64,000 nucleotides of DNA from Bacteroidaceae bacterium (GTDB taxonomy: Bacteria > Bacteroidota > Bacteroidia > Bacteroidales > Bacteroidaceae), in contig JAFQBB010000032.1 of the NCBI GenBank assembly GCA_017416805.1, positions 95,379-159,378 on the forward strand, read 5' to 3'. The notes under the pieces are model-generated. The model was given only the letters and a program-made list of their open reading frames with translations. It searched no databases and had not been told where the DNA came from. This document shows positions 9,526-18,065 of the stretch, piece by piece (position 1 is the stretch's first letter; every line of letters begins with the position of its first letter). The position numbers and the translations under genes are program-made.

Positions 9526-9542
9526 TGTCTAAAAATTAGACA
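9526..9542. promoter_or_regulatory. Palindromic operator candidate between divergent operons
   Basis: TGTCTAAAAATTAGACA is a perfect 7-3-7 inverted repeat. It lies between the reverse-strand -7 box (9497-9504) and the forward-strand -7 box (9603-9610). A dimeric Fis-type regulator would bind this kind of site, so it is a natural target for the adjacent response regulator. Only the palindrome is seen; the binding is inferred. Confidence 0.5.
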
Positions 9543-9602
9543 ATTTGCATGATGGAAAGTGCGATTTTGTAATTTCTTCTTTTTTTATTGGAAAGCTCTC
9601 TC

Positions 9603-9610
9603 TATTTTTG
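9603..9610 (+). promoter_or_regulatory. -7 box for the ABC transporter operon
   Basis: TATTTTTG fits TAnnTTTG and lies 50 bases before the ATG of the ATPase gene. I find no clear TTTG at the expected -33 distance, which fits a promoter that depends on an activator. Confidence 0.5.
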
Positions 9611-9660
9611 CTTCAAAGTTATTCCACTTTGGTGGAGATAATATATAATATGTATAGAGT

Positions 9661-10347
9661 ATGGCAAAACTTATTGTTGAGAACTTGGGAAAACAGTTTT
9701 GTACCGAATTGGTGAAAACTGTAGCTTTGAAGAATGTATCGCTCACGGTAGAGGATGGTGAGTTCGTTGCTGTTATGGGGCCTTCCGGCTGTGGTAAATC
9801 CACGTTGTTGAATATATTGGGATTGCTGGACAATCCTTCGGAAGGGAGTTATTTCTTTGATGACCATGAAGTGTCTGGCTTGCGTGAAGGGGAACGGTCG
9901 GATTATCGGAAAGGGAAAATAGGTTTCGTTTTTCAGACTTTTAATCTTATAGATGAGATGACTGTGGAGGAGAACATAACATTGCCGCTCATCAATCAAG
10001 GTGTTCCTCGTAATGAAAGGCCCTCTCGTGTACGGGAGATTATGGATCGTGTAGGTATCAGCCATCGTGCCAAGCATTATCCCAACCAACTGTCGGGTGG
10101 ACAGCAGCAACGGGTAGCTATTGCTCGTGCTGTAGTAGGTAATCCTGGTGTTATCTTGGCTGATGAGCCTACGGGAAATCTGGATTCAAAGAATGGGCAT
10201 GAAGTGATGGAACTGTTGGCACAACTTAATCGGGAAGGTGCCACCATTGTGATGGTAACCCATTCCCTGAAAGATGCCCAGTATGCTCATCGGATTATCA
10301 ATCTTTTTGACGGGCAGATTGTAGATTCATTGACTAATAGAATGTGA
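9661..10347 (+). CDS. ABC transporter ATP-binding protein (MacB/LolD type)
   Basis: This 228-residue nucleotide-binding subunit has Walker [10 protein letters not shown] (about residues 40-48), Q-loop FVFQTFNL, signature [14 protein letters not shown], Walker [13 protein letters not shown] and the switch His in VTHS. Such subunits pair with FtsX-type permeases and power extracytoplasmic work (lipoprotein extraction, efflux, peptide resistance) rather than import. The permease gene begins 1 base after its stop. The operon is divergent from a two-component system with a palindrome between them, which suggests regulation by that system. Confidence 0.93.
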   Translation: MAKLIVENLGKQFCTELVKTVALKNVSLTVEDGEFVAVMGPSGCGKSTLLNILGLLDNPSEGSYFFDDHEVSGLREGERSDYRKGKIGFVFQTFNLIDEMTVEENITLPLINQGVPRNERPSRVREIMDRVGISHRAKHYPNQLSGGQQQRVAIARAVVGNPGVILADEPTGNLDSKNGHEVMELLAQLNREGATIVMVTHSLKDAQYAHRIINLFDGQIVDSLTNRM

Positions 10348-10348
10348 T

Positions 10349-12700
10349 ATGAAGACTTTCTTTGTTTTTCTTTTAAGAAACAAACTCTATACGGCTATCA
10401 ATTTTATCGGTTTGGCTATTTCGCTTGCTTTTGTATTTCTGATAGCCAGCTATACAGTGAAACAGTTGCAGACCGACAAATTTCAGGAACATGCAGACAG
10501 AGTCTATCTGTTAGGCAACAAACGTGGGCATGGCAACGGGTTTTATTGGTTGCAGCGATTGTTGGTGGAACGCTATCCTGAAATAGAGTGTGCTATTTCG
10601 TTGGAGGCCGATAAACTTAAGGTCTATTCGGATGATCCGACGGCTTCTACCAGTGAACTTTGCTTGTTGGCAGATTCTGCTTATTTTGATATGCTGACCC
10701 ATCGTATTATTGAGGGGGATGTCAAGAAGTTCAAGATAGCCCGGCAATATTGTGTGGTCAGTCAGAGCTATGCACGCCGGGTGTTTGGTAAAGACAGTCC
10801 GGTGGGAGAAAGGGTTACTGTTGTTGATGAGACTCGTGAATACAATTTTATAGTAGCTGCCGTTATGGAGGATATCGACAATAGTTTCCTGCCCAATGCC
10901 GACTTGATAGTACCTGCCGAGGATATTATGCTAGCCCAATCGTGGGGAAATGGTCCGAATCTGTCCACTAATACCGTATGCTATACCCTTGTAAAAATTC
11001 ATGAGGGGGCAGACATCCATGCCAAGTGCGATGAAATGGAGGCCTGGTTTAAGGAGATCTTATGGAACTACCGGCGAGGAAGCAGCCAATTGGTACGCTT
11101 TGTTCCGATTGATGAACTGTATTTTGCCAAGACCTTCCGGCATGACAAACGTTCCCACTTTCAGGCCGGCGACCGTGAATTTGTCTCGGTATTGATTACC
11201 GTTGGGGTGGTCCTGCTGGTATTTGCCCTGCTCAATTATGTCAATCTGACTATGGCCCAATCGGGTTTCCGTGCTAAAGAGATGGCCATGCGTCGGTTGT
11301 TGGGCACGCGCCGTTCTGTTATTTTCATGCGTCTTGTTGCAGAATCTCTCGTTTTGAGTATTGGAGCTGCTTTGTTGGCTTTACTGTTGGCTTATGCACT
11401 GTTGCCTCATGCTTGCGATTTGTTGAAGTACCAGTTTGGCTTGTTCGACAGTTTCACAACGATGCATTACCTCTTGCTCACTGTTTGTGTCCTGCTTATC
11501 GGTTTGTCGGCAGGTATTTTTCCCGCACTGTTCATATCCGGATTCAATCCGATGGATGTGGTAAAGGGTACATTCCGTGTCAAGTCAAAAAACGTCTATG
11601 GTAAAGTGATGATAGGTGTCCAATATACATTGGCTATTGTGATGTTGCTGATGGCCTGCACCATCCGACTGCAGATGCGTCATATCATAGAGGCTCCCCT
11701 TGGTTATAATACCGAAGATTATATGACCGTTAATCTTAGCGGTTACAAAGGATTGGACCATTCGGCTTTGCGTGCAGAACTCATGACCTGTCCGCAGGTG
11801 GAAAAGGTAGGGTTTGGCACAGGTCATCCTTATTATGTGGATATGGACAATACTCCTGTCACCTATCAGGGACGCACACTCTCCATGATGCATATCTATG
11901 GTGATTCGCTTTACTTTGACATCTTGGGATTGCGTGTCAAACATGACAATAAGTTAGGGGAGCCCACTCCATTCCTTAATGAATGGGCCATAGAGTTTTT
12001 TGGCATGAAGGATACGGATGTGATGACGCCTGAAGATGAGCATCATTATCCCTTCTCAGTGGGTGGAGTCTATTACAACTTTCATTTCCGTAACCGCTTG
12101 GCCAACAAACGTGGTGCCCGCATTTATAATTTCGGCAGCGAGATTCCCCGTATGCTCCAGACGGCAGTCATCAAGACTGTAGGTCCTCATCGGGAAGCCC
12201 AACAGGCCGTTATCGATGTGTTCAATGAACTCTATCCCGGTGAGATGGAACTCTCTCCCGATAGAGCCCGTTATGTAGAGGAGAGTATTGCCAACGGCCT
12301 GTCTAAAGAGCGTCGTTTGTTGCAGATTGTAAGTATCTTTACTTTGTTGTCTCTCTTTGTCGCTACTTTGGGCCTTTTCGGTATGTCCACCTATTATGTC
12401 CGCCAACGTATGAGGGATATTGCTATCAAGCGTACCTTTGGCACATCCCGTCTGCGTATTGTTTGTGGACTGCTTGGACACTTCTTGCTCATTGTTGGGA
12501 TTGCTTTTGTGGTGGCGTTGCCTATAGCCTTCCATATCACGGAGCAGTGGCTTTCGGGTTATGATTATCGGATGTCGCAGTCGGGGTGGTTATATCTCTT
12601 GGTCGGTTTGTTTGTCATTGTCATTGCTTTCCTCACAGTGTTTGGCCTTTCCGTCAAGGCAGCCAATGCAAATCCTGTCGAGGTATTGCGTAAAGAATAG
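10349..12700 (+). CDS. FtsX-like ABC transporter permease with two FtsX domains
   Basis: The 783-residue protein has an N-terminal helix (about 15-37) and a MacB-like periplasmic domain (about 40-275). Three helices at about 278-410 form the first FtsX core (YVNLTMAQSGFRAKEMAMRR). A second periplasmic domain then leads to helices at about 650-780 (MSTYYVRQRMRDIAIKRTFG). It ends in NPVEVLRKE, the usual coupling tail. This tandem FtsX layout is frequent in Bacteroidetes. With the upstream ATPase it should form a mechanotransmission transporter, the substrate of which cannot be told from sequence. A strong terminator follows at 12816-12841. Confidence 0.9.
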   Translation: MKTFFVFLLRNKLYTAINFIGLAISLAFVFLIASYTVKQLQTDKFQEHADRVYLLGNKRGHGNGFYWLQRLLVERYPEIECAISLEADKLKVYSDDPTASTSELCLLADSAYFDMLTHRIIEGDVKKFKIARQYCVVSQSYARRVFGKDSPVGERVTVVDETREYNFIVAAVMEDIDNSFLPNADLIVPAEDIMLAQSWGNGPNLSTNTVCYTLVKIHEGADIHAKCDEMEAWFKEILWNYRRGSSQLVRFVPIDELYFAKTFRHDKRSHFQAGDREFVSVLITVGVVLLVFALLNYVNLTMAQSGFRAKEMAMRRLLGTRRSVIFMRLVAESLVLSIGAALLALLLAYALLPHACDLLKYQFGLFDSFTTMHYLLLTVCVLLIGLSAGIFPALFISGFNPMDVVKGTFRVKSKNVYGKVMIGVQYTLAIVMLLMACTIRLQMRHIIEAPLGYNTEDYMTVNLSGYKGLDHSALRAELMTCPQVEKVGFGTGHPYYVDMDNTPVTYQGRTLSMMHIYGDSLYFDILGLRVKHDNKLGEPTPFLNEWAIEFFGMKDTDVMTPEDEHHYPFSVGGVYYNFHFRNRLANKRGARIYNFGSEIPRMLQTAVIKTVGPHREAQQAVIDVFNELYPGEMELSPDRARYVEESIANGLSKERRLLQIVSIFTLLSLFVATLGLFGMSTYYVRQRMRDIAIKRTFGTSRLRIVCGLLGHFLLIVGIAFVVALPIAFHITEQWLSGYDYRMSQSGWLYLLVGLFVIVIAFLTVFGLSVKAANANPVEVLRKE

Positions 12701-12815
12701 CCTTCGTGATGAAGCCTTTGAGTGCATGAAATGAGTTTCTTCTATCAGAGTTTTATAGTTAGTTTATGCCATGTGGTGTCATGGCCGTAATATGGAAAGC
12801 CTCATAGTCATGCGT

Positions 12816-12841
12816 GGAGGGTGTGACGTTTCACACCCTCC
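12816..12841 (+). terminator. Intrinsic terminator after the ABC transporter operon
   Basis: An 11-base GC-rich perfect stem (GGAGGGTGTGA, loop CGTT, complement) lies 115 bases after the permease stop and is followed by TATATTTTA. The stem is symmetric, but the reverse-strand lipocalin gene ends 100 bases away, so it could serve both directions. Confidence 0.7.
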
Positions 12842-12942
12842 TATATTTTAGGCATGGCTACCCATTGCCTGCAATTTAAATGCTTAATTCTTAGTTCTTT
12901 AATTTTTTAATTCTTTAATTCTTAATTCCTCTGGTATATTCG

Positions 12943-13488
12943 TCACTCACTATCCTGATTGACATACACCAAGCGTGAGAGGTCGTATCCCCGCTTGCGT
13001 AAGTTGGCAAGTATGGCCTCTAATTCTTGTTTGTCCATTTGGGGCTTTCGGCAAAGTATCCACAGGTATTTGTCCGAACTGCTGCCGATGACCGCATACT
13101 GATAATCGCCTCCCAACTCCAGGATATAATAATCGGAGTAGAACCACAGGAAGAATGACACTTCCAATCTTCCAGGGTATTCGGCCGGATTCGGTTGACG
13201 TACTTTGCCCTTGATATCTTTCGGCTTATCACCCTTCAAACCGCGATTTATCACTTGAATCTTTCCATCGGGCAGCAACGTATATTCGGCTGTCACATGC
13301 GACATTCCTTTTTCAAAATGATGGTCATATCGTGCAATCTCATACCATTTTCCCATAAAACGGGTGAGGTCCAGTCGCTTCACCGTGGAGTTGTCCAACT
13401 TCGTCCGTTCACTTCCCAAACATGAAGGTCCTGACAACAATCCTGCCAGTGTCAATACCCATACATACAGTTTGTTCATTTTCAACAT
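12943..13488 (-). CDS. Lipocalin (Blc-type) lipoprotein
   Basis: The 181-residue protein has a lipoprotein signal peptide whose lipobox-like LLSGPSC places the lipidated Cys near residue 23. The lipocalin first motif is MGKWYEIARYDHHFEKG, followed by TAEYTLLPDGKIQVINRG, the DYYILELGGDYQYAVIG strand region and YLWILCRKP, a near-textbook Blc/apolipoprotein D-like pattern. Bacterial Blc proteins bind fatty acids or lysophospholipids at the outer membrane and respond to envelope stress. A second in-frame ATG at 13479 gives a 178-residue form and is equally possible. It has no operon partner. Confidence 0.9.
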   Translation of the reverse strand: MLKMNKLYVWVLTLAGLLSGPSCLGSERTKLDNSTVKRLDLTRFMGKWYEIARYDHHFEKGMSHVTAEYTLLPDGKIQVINRGLKGDKPKDIKGKVRQPNPAEYPGRLEVSFFLWFYSDYYILELGGDYQYAVIGSSSDKYLWILCRKPQMDKQELEAILANLRKRGYDLSRLVYVNQDSE

Positions 13489-13631
13489 AATCCTATCTAT
13501 TTATAAAACATGATGTACATGGTAACAGCCAGCCTCTTCAAAATGTTTTCGGATTAGCTCCCAGCAAACTTTCCTATAGGTAGGAACCACTTGAAGATAT
13601 ACTGGATTTAAGGTATGGTCGGGTATAATAA

Positions 13632-13730
13632 TCAAGAAAAATCCGCGTCATCTGCGTCTAAAAAGTTAATTATGGTACACCCTCTATTGATGGAATTCAG
13701 TATATGCTTCAGTCGGCCTATATCCTTAAT
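13632..13730 (-). pseudogene. Probable remnant of a HEPN (HepT/DUF86-like) partner gene
   Basis: Right after the MNT gene, on the same strand, an open frame without an ATG reads IKDIGRLKHILNSIN and then loses any resemblance, ending at TGA. The first 15 residues resemble the N-terminus of HepT/DUF86 HEPN proteins (pattern KDKGRLEHILEAI), and HEPN genes normally follow or overlap MNT genes. The remaining codons look like the intergenic sequence 'ccgcgtcatctgcgt'. I read this as a truncated, non-functional toxin gene. The match is short, so the call is tentative. Confidence 0.4.
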
Positions 13731-14034
13731 TTTTTCTCTTATATATCAAGACTTTATCATGATTAACACTTTCGGCGGCAAAAGGAAGAAGACCTTCGTC
13801 CTCAACAATATCAACTCGTCTGCCCAACAATTTATTCAGCGAACACATAATACGGGATATGGTGAACAGTGTAATCTGTTCATCCCTTGCATACTGCACC
13901 AATATGTCCACATCGCTGTCTGCAGTCTCCTCACCGCGCGAACATGAACCAAAGATCCATGCCTTGTTTACAGGCTGACTTGCCAGATACGTCTGGATTT
14001 TAGGAATCATCTCCTTTACATGAGCACTGAGCAT
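13726..14034 (-). CDS. MNT-type minimal nucleotidyltransferase (MntA-like antitoxin)
   Basis: This 102-residue protein is a minimal nucleotidyltransferase: AWIFGSCSRGEETADSDVDI carries the GSxxxG...DxD active-site pattern (Asp pair in SDVDILV), and the third acidic residue lies in RRVDIVEDEGL. Known MntA proteins AMPylate and neutralise a HEPN RNase partner (HepT) as a type VII toxin-antitoxin pair. Here the expected partner survives only as a short fragment at 13632-13730. The catalytic residues are intact, so this may be an orphan antitoxin or have another target. Confidence 0.85.
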   Translation of the reverse strand: MLSAHVKEMIPKIQTYLASQPVNKAWIFGSCSRGEETADSDVDILVQYARDEQITLFTISRIMCSLNKLLGRRVDIVEDEGLLPFAAESVNHDKVLIYKRKN

Positions 14035-14319
14035 ATTTCTTCCTTTTTACTTTCTGCCACAAAAATACACGTTTTCTTCTGAAGAAATAAACAATCCTGA
14101 TTTTTATTTGCCGGGCACCAATAAAAAGAGATATAAAAGATGTGACAGATTGTCTGTGCAGGGAGTTTGTCTCATGTCATTCTGTCTTGTTTTTCTCCTT
14201 GGCAATCCTCTTGTTGCTTATTTGGTATGAACGACACTTGTCCGCGAAACAAAGAATGTGGCACGGATGTTTGTCAAACAAGAGTATCGGTTAAATAATA
14301 AAGAAAGGAGAAGACAACT

Positions 14320-16908
14320 ATGAACTTTAACAATTTTACAATCAAATCGCAAGAGACTGTGCAAGAGGCCGTCAATATGGCTCGTGCCCGCGGACAACAG
14401 GCCATTGAACCAGCCCATTTGATGGCTGCAGTCTTCAAAGTGGGAGATACAATAACCAATTTCCTCTTTCAGAAAATGGGAGTGAATGCTCAACAGTTGG
14501 CGACATTGGTTGACCGTCAGTTGGATTCCCTTCCTAAAGTGAGTGGGGGAGAGCCTTATCTGAGTCGTGAAGCCAATGAGGTGTTGCAGCGTGCTGTGGA
14601 ACTCTCTAAGGAGATGGGCGACCAATATGTAGCCCTTGAGGAGTTGATATTGGCTCTTTTCGCGGTAAAGAGTACGGTGGCTACCATGTTGAAAGATGCC
14701 GGAGTGACGGAGAAAGAATTGCGTTCAGCCATAGCAGAACTGCGTAAGGGAGGGAAGGTCACTTCGCAATCAAGCGAAGACACCTATCAGTCGCTCAGCA
14801 AGTATGCCATCAATCTGAATGAGGCAGCCCGTTCGGGTAAACTGGATCCTGTGATTGGGCGTGATGAGGAGATACGCCGTGTGCTTCAGATATTGAGCCG
14901 TCGTACCAAAAACAATCCTATTCTGATAGGTGAGCCTGGTACAGGAAAAACTGCTATAGTGGAAGGACTGGCCCATCGTATATTGCGTGGCGATGTTCCC
15001 GAAAATTTGAAGGACAAGCAACTCTACTCACTCGATATGGGAGCATTGGTGGCAGGAGCCAAATACAAGGGCGAATTTGAAGAACGTCTCAAGGCTGTCA
15101 TCAATGAAGTCATAGGGTCTGATGGACAGATAATTCTCTTTATCGATGAAATTCATACCTTGGTAGGTGCAGGTAAAGGTGAGGGTGCTATGGATGCAGC
15201 CAACATTCTGAAACCGGCTTTGGCTCGTGGAGAACTCCGCTCCATTGGTGCCACGACATTGGATGAATATCAAAAATATTTTGAGAAGGATAAGGCTTTG
15301 GAACGCCGTTTCCAGACCGTGATGGTCAACGAACCGGACGTGCTCAGCACCATATCTATCCTGCGCGGATTGAAAGAGCGTTATGAGAATCACCACAAAG
15401 TGCGTATTCAAGATAATGCCATCATTGCCGCTGTGGAGTTGAGCAACCGTTACATTACCGAACGTTTTCTGCCCGACAAGGCCATTGACTTGATGGATGA
15501 AGCGGCTGCCAAGCTACGTATGGAGCGTGATTCTGTACCCGAAGAGTTGGATGAGCTGTCCCGCCGTCTGAAGCAGTTGGAGATTGAGCGTGAAGCCATC
15601 AAACGTGAAAAGGATGAGCCTAAGTTGCAACAGTTGAATAAAGAGATTGCCGAACTGAAGGAACAGGAAACGGCTCTGAAAGCCAAGTGGGAGAGTGAAA
15701 AGCAGTTAGTCAATAAGATTCAGTCCAACAAGCAGCAGATAGAGCAATTGAAGTTTGAGGCTGAACGTGCCGAGCGTGAAGGAGACTATGGTAAGGTGGC
15801 CGAGATACGATATGGACGTTTGCAGGCGCTGAATGATGAGATAGCTTCTGTCCAAGAGGAATTGAAGCAGATGCAGAGCGGTAATGCAATGATCAAGGAA
15901 GAGGTGACGGCTGATGATATAGCTGATGTTGTCAGCCGTTGGACAGGAATCCCTGTGAGCAAGATGTTGCAGAGTGAACGTGACAAGTTGTTGCATTTGG
16001 AAGAGGAACTTCATCTGCGTGTTGTCGGGCAAGATGAGGCTATCCGTGCTGTCAGCGATGCTGTACGTCGTAGTCGTGCAGGTTTGCAGGATCCACGTCG
16101 TCCTATTGGTTCCTTCATATTCTTGGGTACAACAGGTGTCGGTAAGACAGAACTGGCTAAGGCATTGGCAGAGTATCTTTTCGATGATGAACAATTGATG
16201 ACACGAATTGATATGAGTGAGTATCAGGAGAAACACAGTGTAAGCAGGCTTATTGGAGCTCCTCCGGGATATGTCGGTTATGATGAAGGTGGACAGTTGA
16301 CCGAAGCTGTACGGCGTAAACCCTATTCAGTGGTTTTGTTCGATGAGATAGAGAAGGCTCATCCCGATGTATTCAATATTCTGTTGCAAGTACTTGATGA
16401 TGGACGTCTGACAGATAATAAAGGACGGGTGGTGAATTTCAAGAACACCATTATCATCATGACCTCCAATTTGGGTAGCTCATACATACAGAGCCAGTTT
16501 GAAAGGATGACGGCTGGCAATCGTGAGCATCTTATTGAAGAGACGAAGAATGAAGTGATGGGCATGTTGAAGAAAACTATCCGTCCGGAATTCTTGAACC
16601 GTATTGACGAAACTATCATGTTTTTGCCATTGGATAAGGATGAAATTGAGCAGATTGTTCGTCTTCAGATTGAAAGCATACGTCGCATGTTGTCGGAAAA
16701 TGGAGTGAATCTTCACCTGACAGATGCCGCTGTGGCCTTTATAGCTTCTGCAGGGTATGATCCGGAGTTTGGTGCCCGTCCTGTAAAACGTGCCATCCAA
16801 CGCTATTTGTTGAATGACTTGTCTAAGAAACTCCTGGCGCAAGAGGTGGATAGTGCACGACCAATAACGGTAGATGTGGCCGGTGATGGACTAATGTTCA
16901 GGAATTAA
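14320..16908 (+). CDS. clpB: ATP-dependent disaggregase ClpB
   Basis: This 862-residue Hsp100 chaperone has a ClpN domain (about 1-145), a first AAA domain with Walker A GEPGTGKT (about 206-213), a long coiled-coil middle domain (about 405-525, rich in E/K/Q) and a second AAA domain with GTTGVGKT (about 606-613) and [16 protein letters not shown]. The C-terminal D2-small domain ends without an IGF/L loop, so it is ClpB, not ClpA/C. It dissolves protein aggregates together with DnaK. It is a single-gene unit with a purine-rich site (AAAGGAG) 12 bases before ATG, stronger than most here. A perfect 15-base hairpin follows the stop. Confidence 0.97.
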   Translation: MNFNNFTIKSQETVQEAVNMARARGQQAIEPAHLMAAVFKVGDTITNFLFQKMGVNAQQLATLVDRQLDSLPKVSGGEPYLSREANEVLQRAVELSKEMGDQYVALEELILALFAVKSTVATMLKDAGVTEKELRSAIAELRKGGKVTSQSSEDTYQSLSKYAINLNEAARSGKLDPVIGRDEEIRRVLQILSRRTKNNPILIGEPGTGKTAIVEGLAHRILRGDVPENLKDKQLYSLDMGALVAGAKYKGEFEERLKAVINEVIGSDGQIILFIDEIHTLVGAGKGEGAMDAANILKPALARGELRSIGATTLDEYQKYFEKDKALERRFQTVMVNEPDVLSTISILRGLKERYENHHKVRIQDNAIIAAVELSNRYITERFLPDKAIDLMDEAAAKLRMERDSVPEELDELSRRLKQLEIEREAIKREKDEPKLQQLNKEIAELKEQETALKAKWESEKQLVNKIQSNKQQIEQLKFEAERAEREGDYGKVAEIRYGRLQALNDEIASVQEELKQMQSGNAMIKEEVTADDIADVVSRWTGIPVSKMLQSERDKLLHLEEELHLRVVGQDEAIRAVSDAVRRSRAGLQDPRRPIGSFIFLGTTGVGKTELAKALAEYLFDDEQLMTRIDMSEYQEKHSVSRLIGAPPGYVGYDEGGQLTEAVRRKPYSVVLFDEIEKAHPDVFNILLQVLDDGRLTDNKGRVVNFKNTIIIMTSNLGSSYIQSQFERMTAGNREHLIEETKNEVMGMLKKTIRPEFLNRIDETIMFLPLDKDEIEQIVRLQIESIRRMLSENGVNLHLTDAAVAFIASAGYDPEFGARPVKRAIQRYLLNDLSKKLLAQEVDSARPITVDVAGDGLMFRN

Positions 16909-16912
16909 TAGA

Positions 16913-16945
16913 AAAGAGGGTGCGTTCCGCGAACGCACCCTCTTT
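16913..16945. terminator. Bidirectional terminator between clpB and rpsP
   Basis: A 15-base perfect stem (AAAGAGGGTGCGTTC, loop CGC) carries an A-run on the left and a T-run on the right. It lies between the convergent ends of clpB and rpsP, so it should stop transcription from both sides. Confidence 0.85.
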
Positions 16946-16982
16946 CTTGTTTGAGATAAAATTCTTTTTTAATAGTGCAGAA

Positions 16983-17525
16983 TTAAGCTTCTGCGGGAGC
17001 CTCTTCAGCCGGGGCTTCTGTAGCTTCTTCGGTTTCTGCTTCTGCTTCAGCCTTAGCTGCTGCCTCTGCAGCCTTCTTTTCAGCTACTTTCTTGGCGATT
17101 TCTTCGTTCACTTTCTTTTCTGCTTCCAAGCGTGCCTTAGCTTCAGCCTTCTTGGCCTCTTCGTTCTTGGCTACGAGTTGTGCCAATCCGTTCTGCTTGT
17201 CTTTTTTCCAAGCTTCGAACTTTGCCTGTGCAGCAGCTTCGTCGAAAGCGCCTTTCTTTACACCACCCTGAAGATGCTTCATCATGTAAACACCCTCGCG
17301 AGAGAGAATGTTACGTGCAGTGTCGGTAGGTTGTGCTCCACAATTTACCCAATACAAAGCACGCTCGAAATTCAAATCTACTGTGGCAGGATTGGTATTA
17401 GGATTGTAGGTACCAATCTTTTCAGTAAACTTACCATCACGTGGTGCTCTTGAATCAGCAATCACGATAGAGTAGAAAGCGTAGCCTTTACGTCCGTGAC
17501 GCTGCAATCTGATTTTTGTTGCCAT
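16983..17525 (-). CDS. rpsP: 30S ribosomal protein S16 with extended tail
   Basis: The first 85 residues ([20 protein letters not shown], then [15 protein letters not shown] and [20 protein letters not shown]) are S16, a primary 30S assembly protein. The remaining ~95 residues form a Lys/Glu/Ala-rich helical, probably disordered tail ([20 protein letters not shown], ending in acidic [16 protein letters not shown]). Such tails are usual for S16 in Bacteroidetes and absent in E. coli (82 residues). It is transcribed alone from a strong promoter at 17588-17618. Confidence 0.96.
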   Translation of the reverse strand: MATKIRLQRHGRKGYAFYSIVIADSRAPRDGKFTEKIGTYNPNTNPATVDLNFERALYWVNCGAQPTDTARNILSREGVYMMKHLQGGVKKGAFDEAAAQAKFEAWKKDKQNGLAQLVAKNEEAKKAEAKARLEAEKKVNEEIAKKVAEKKAAEAAAKAEAEAETEEATEAPAEEAPAEA

Positions 17526-17587
17526 TTTTTTTGTTTTTTTTATTGATTAATGATTTGAATTGTGCTAATAACCCGTATTAGCGGGCG

Positions 17588-17618
17588 CAAAATTACTGCT
17601 TTATTTTTATATGACAAA
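17588..17618 (-). promoter_or_regulatory. Strong promoter for rpsP
   Basis: The reverse strand has TTTG (17615-17618), 19 bases, then TAATTTTG (17588-17595), an exact Bacteroidetes consensus. The ATG is 62 bases downstream. Confidence 0.7.
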
Positions 17619-17953
17619 GTATCCGGTGCATTTTTTGTAAAGTTTGGGGATTTAAAGAGGGAAGAGTGTGGTTGTTTGAGAAGTTGGAGTGTAGGGGACA
17701 AATGTGAGTTCCAAACTCTCATCTGTTTTTTAAGTTGAGCTTGTTGGTCTTATATATAATAAGGTGTTCAAGCTTTGCAGGCTTAACCTTCAGGGATTAA
17801 AGAAATGCTGTCTTTTAGCATTATTTCTCATATTTTGCAGGTTTTACAGTCTGTTGAGCCAAAAAGAAAAACAGATGAAACAAAATGCAAAACAGTGTAA
17901 CAGATAGATAAATCGTGTAAACAAGGTTGAAAACCTGTTAGGAAGTTAATCTC

Positions 17954-17961
17954 TAATTTTG
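17954..17961 (+). promoter_or_regulatory. -7 box for the FAS1/SusCD operon
   Basis: TAATTTTG lies 104 bases before the first PUL gene. No TTTG is found at the correct -33 distance, which fits a promoter activated by the hybrid two-component regulator encoded downstream. The remaining 540-base gap back to rpsP shows no gene. Confidence 0.45.
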
Positions 17962-18065
17962 CATCAGGAAAAATTTCGTTTCTTCCAATTTTTGAATACA
18001 AAGCGGGAGGATGTGATTTTGAAGAAAAAAAGAAAACATAAATAAACAAGAAAAACCAAAAAGTA

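Noticed and set aside
14190-14230. Sigma-54 promoter ahead of clpB (TGGCA...TTGC)
   Set aside because: The spacing between the GG and GC elements is 13 bases instead of 10.
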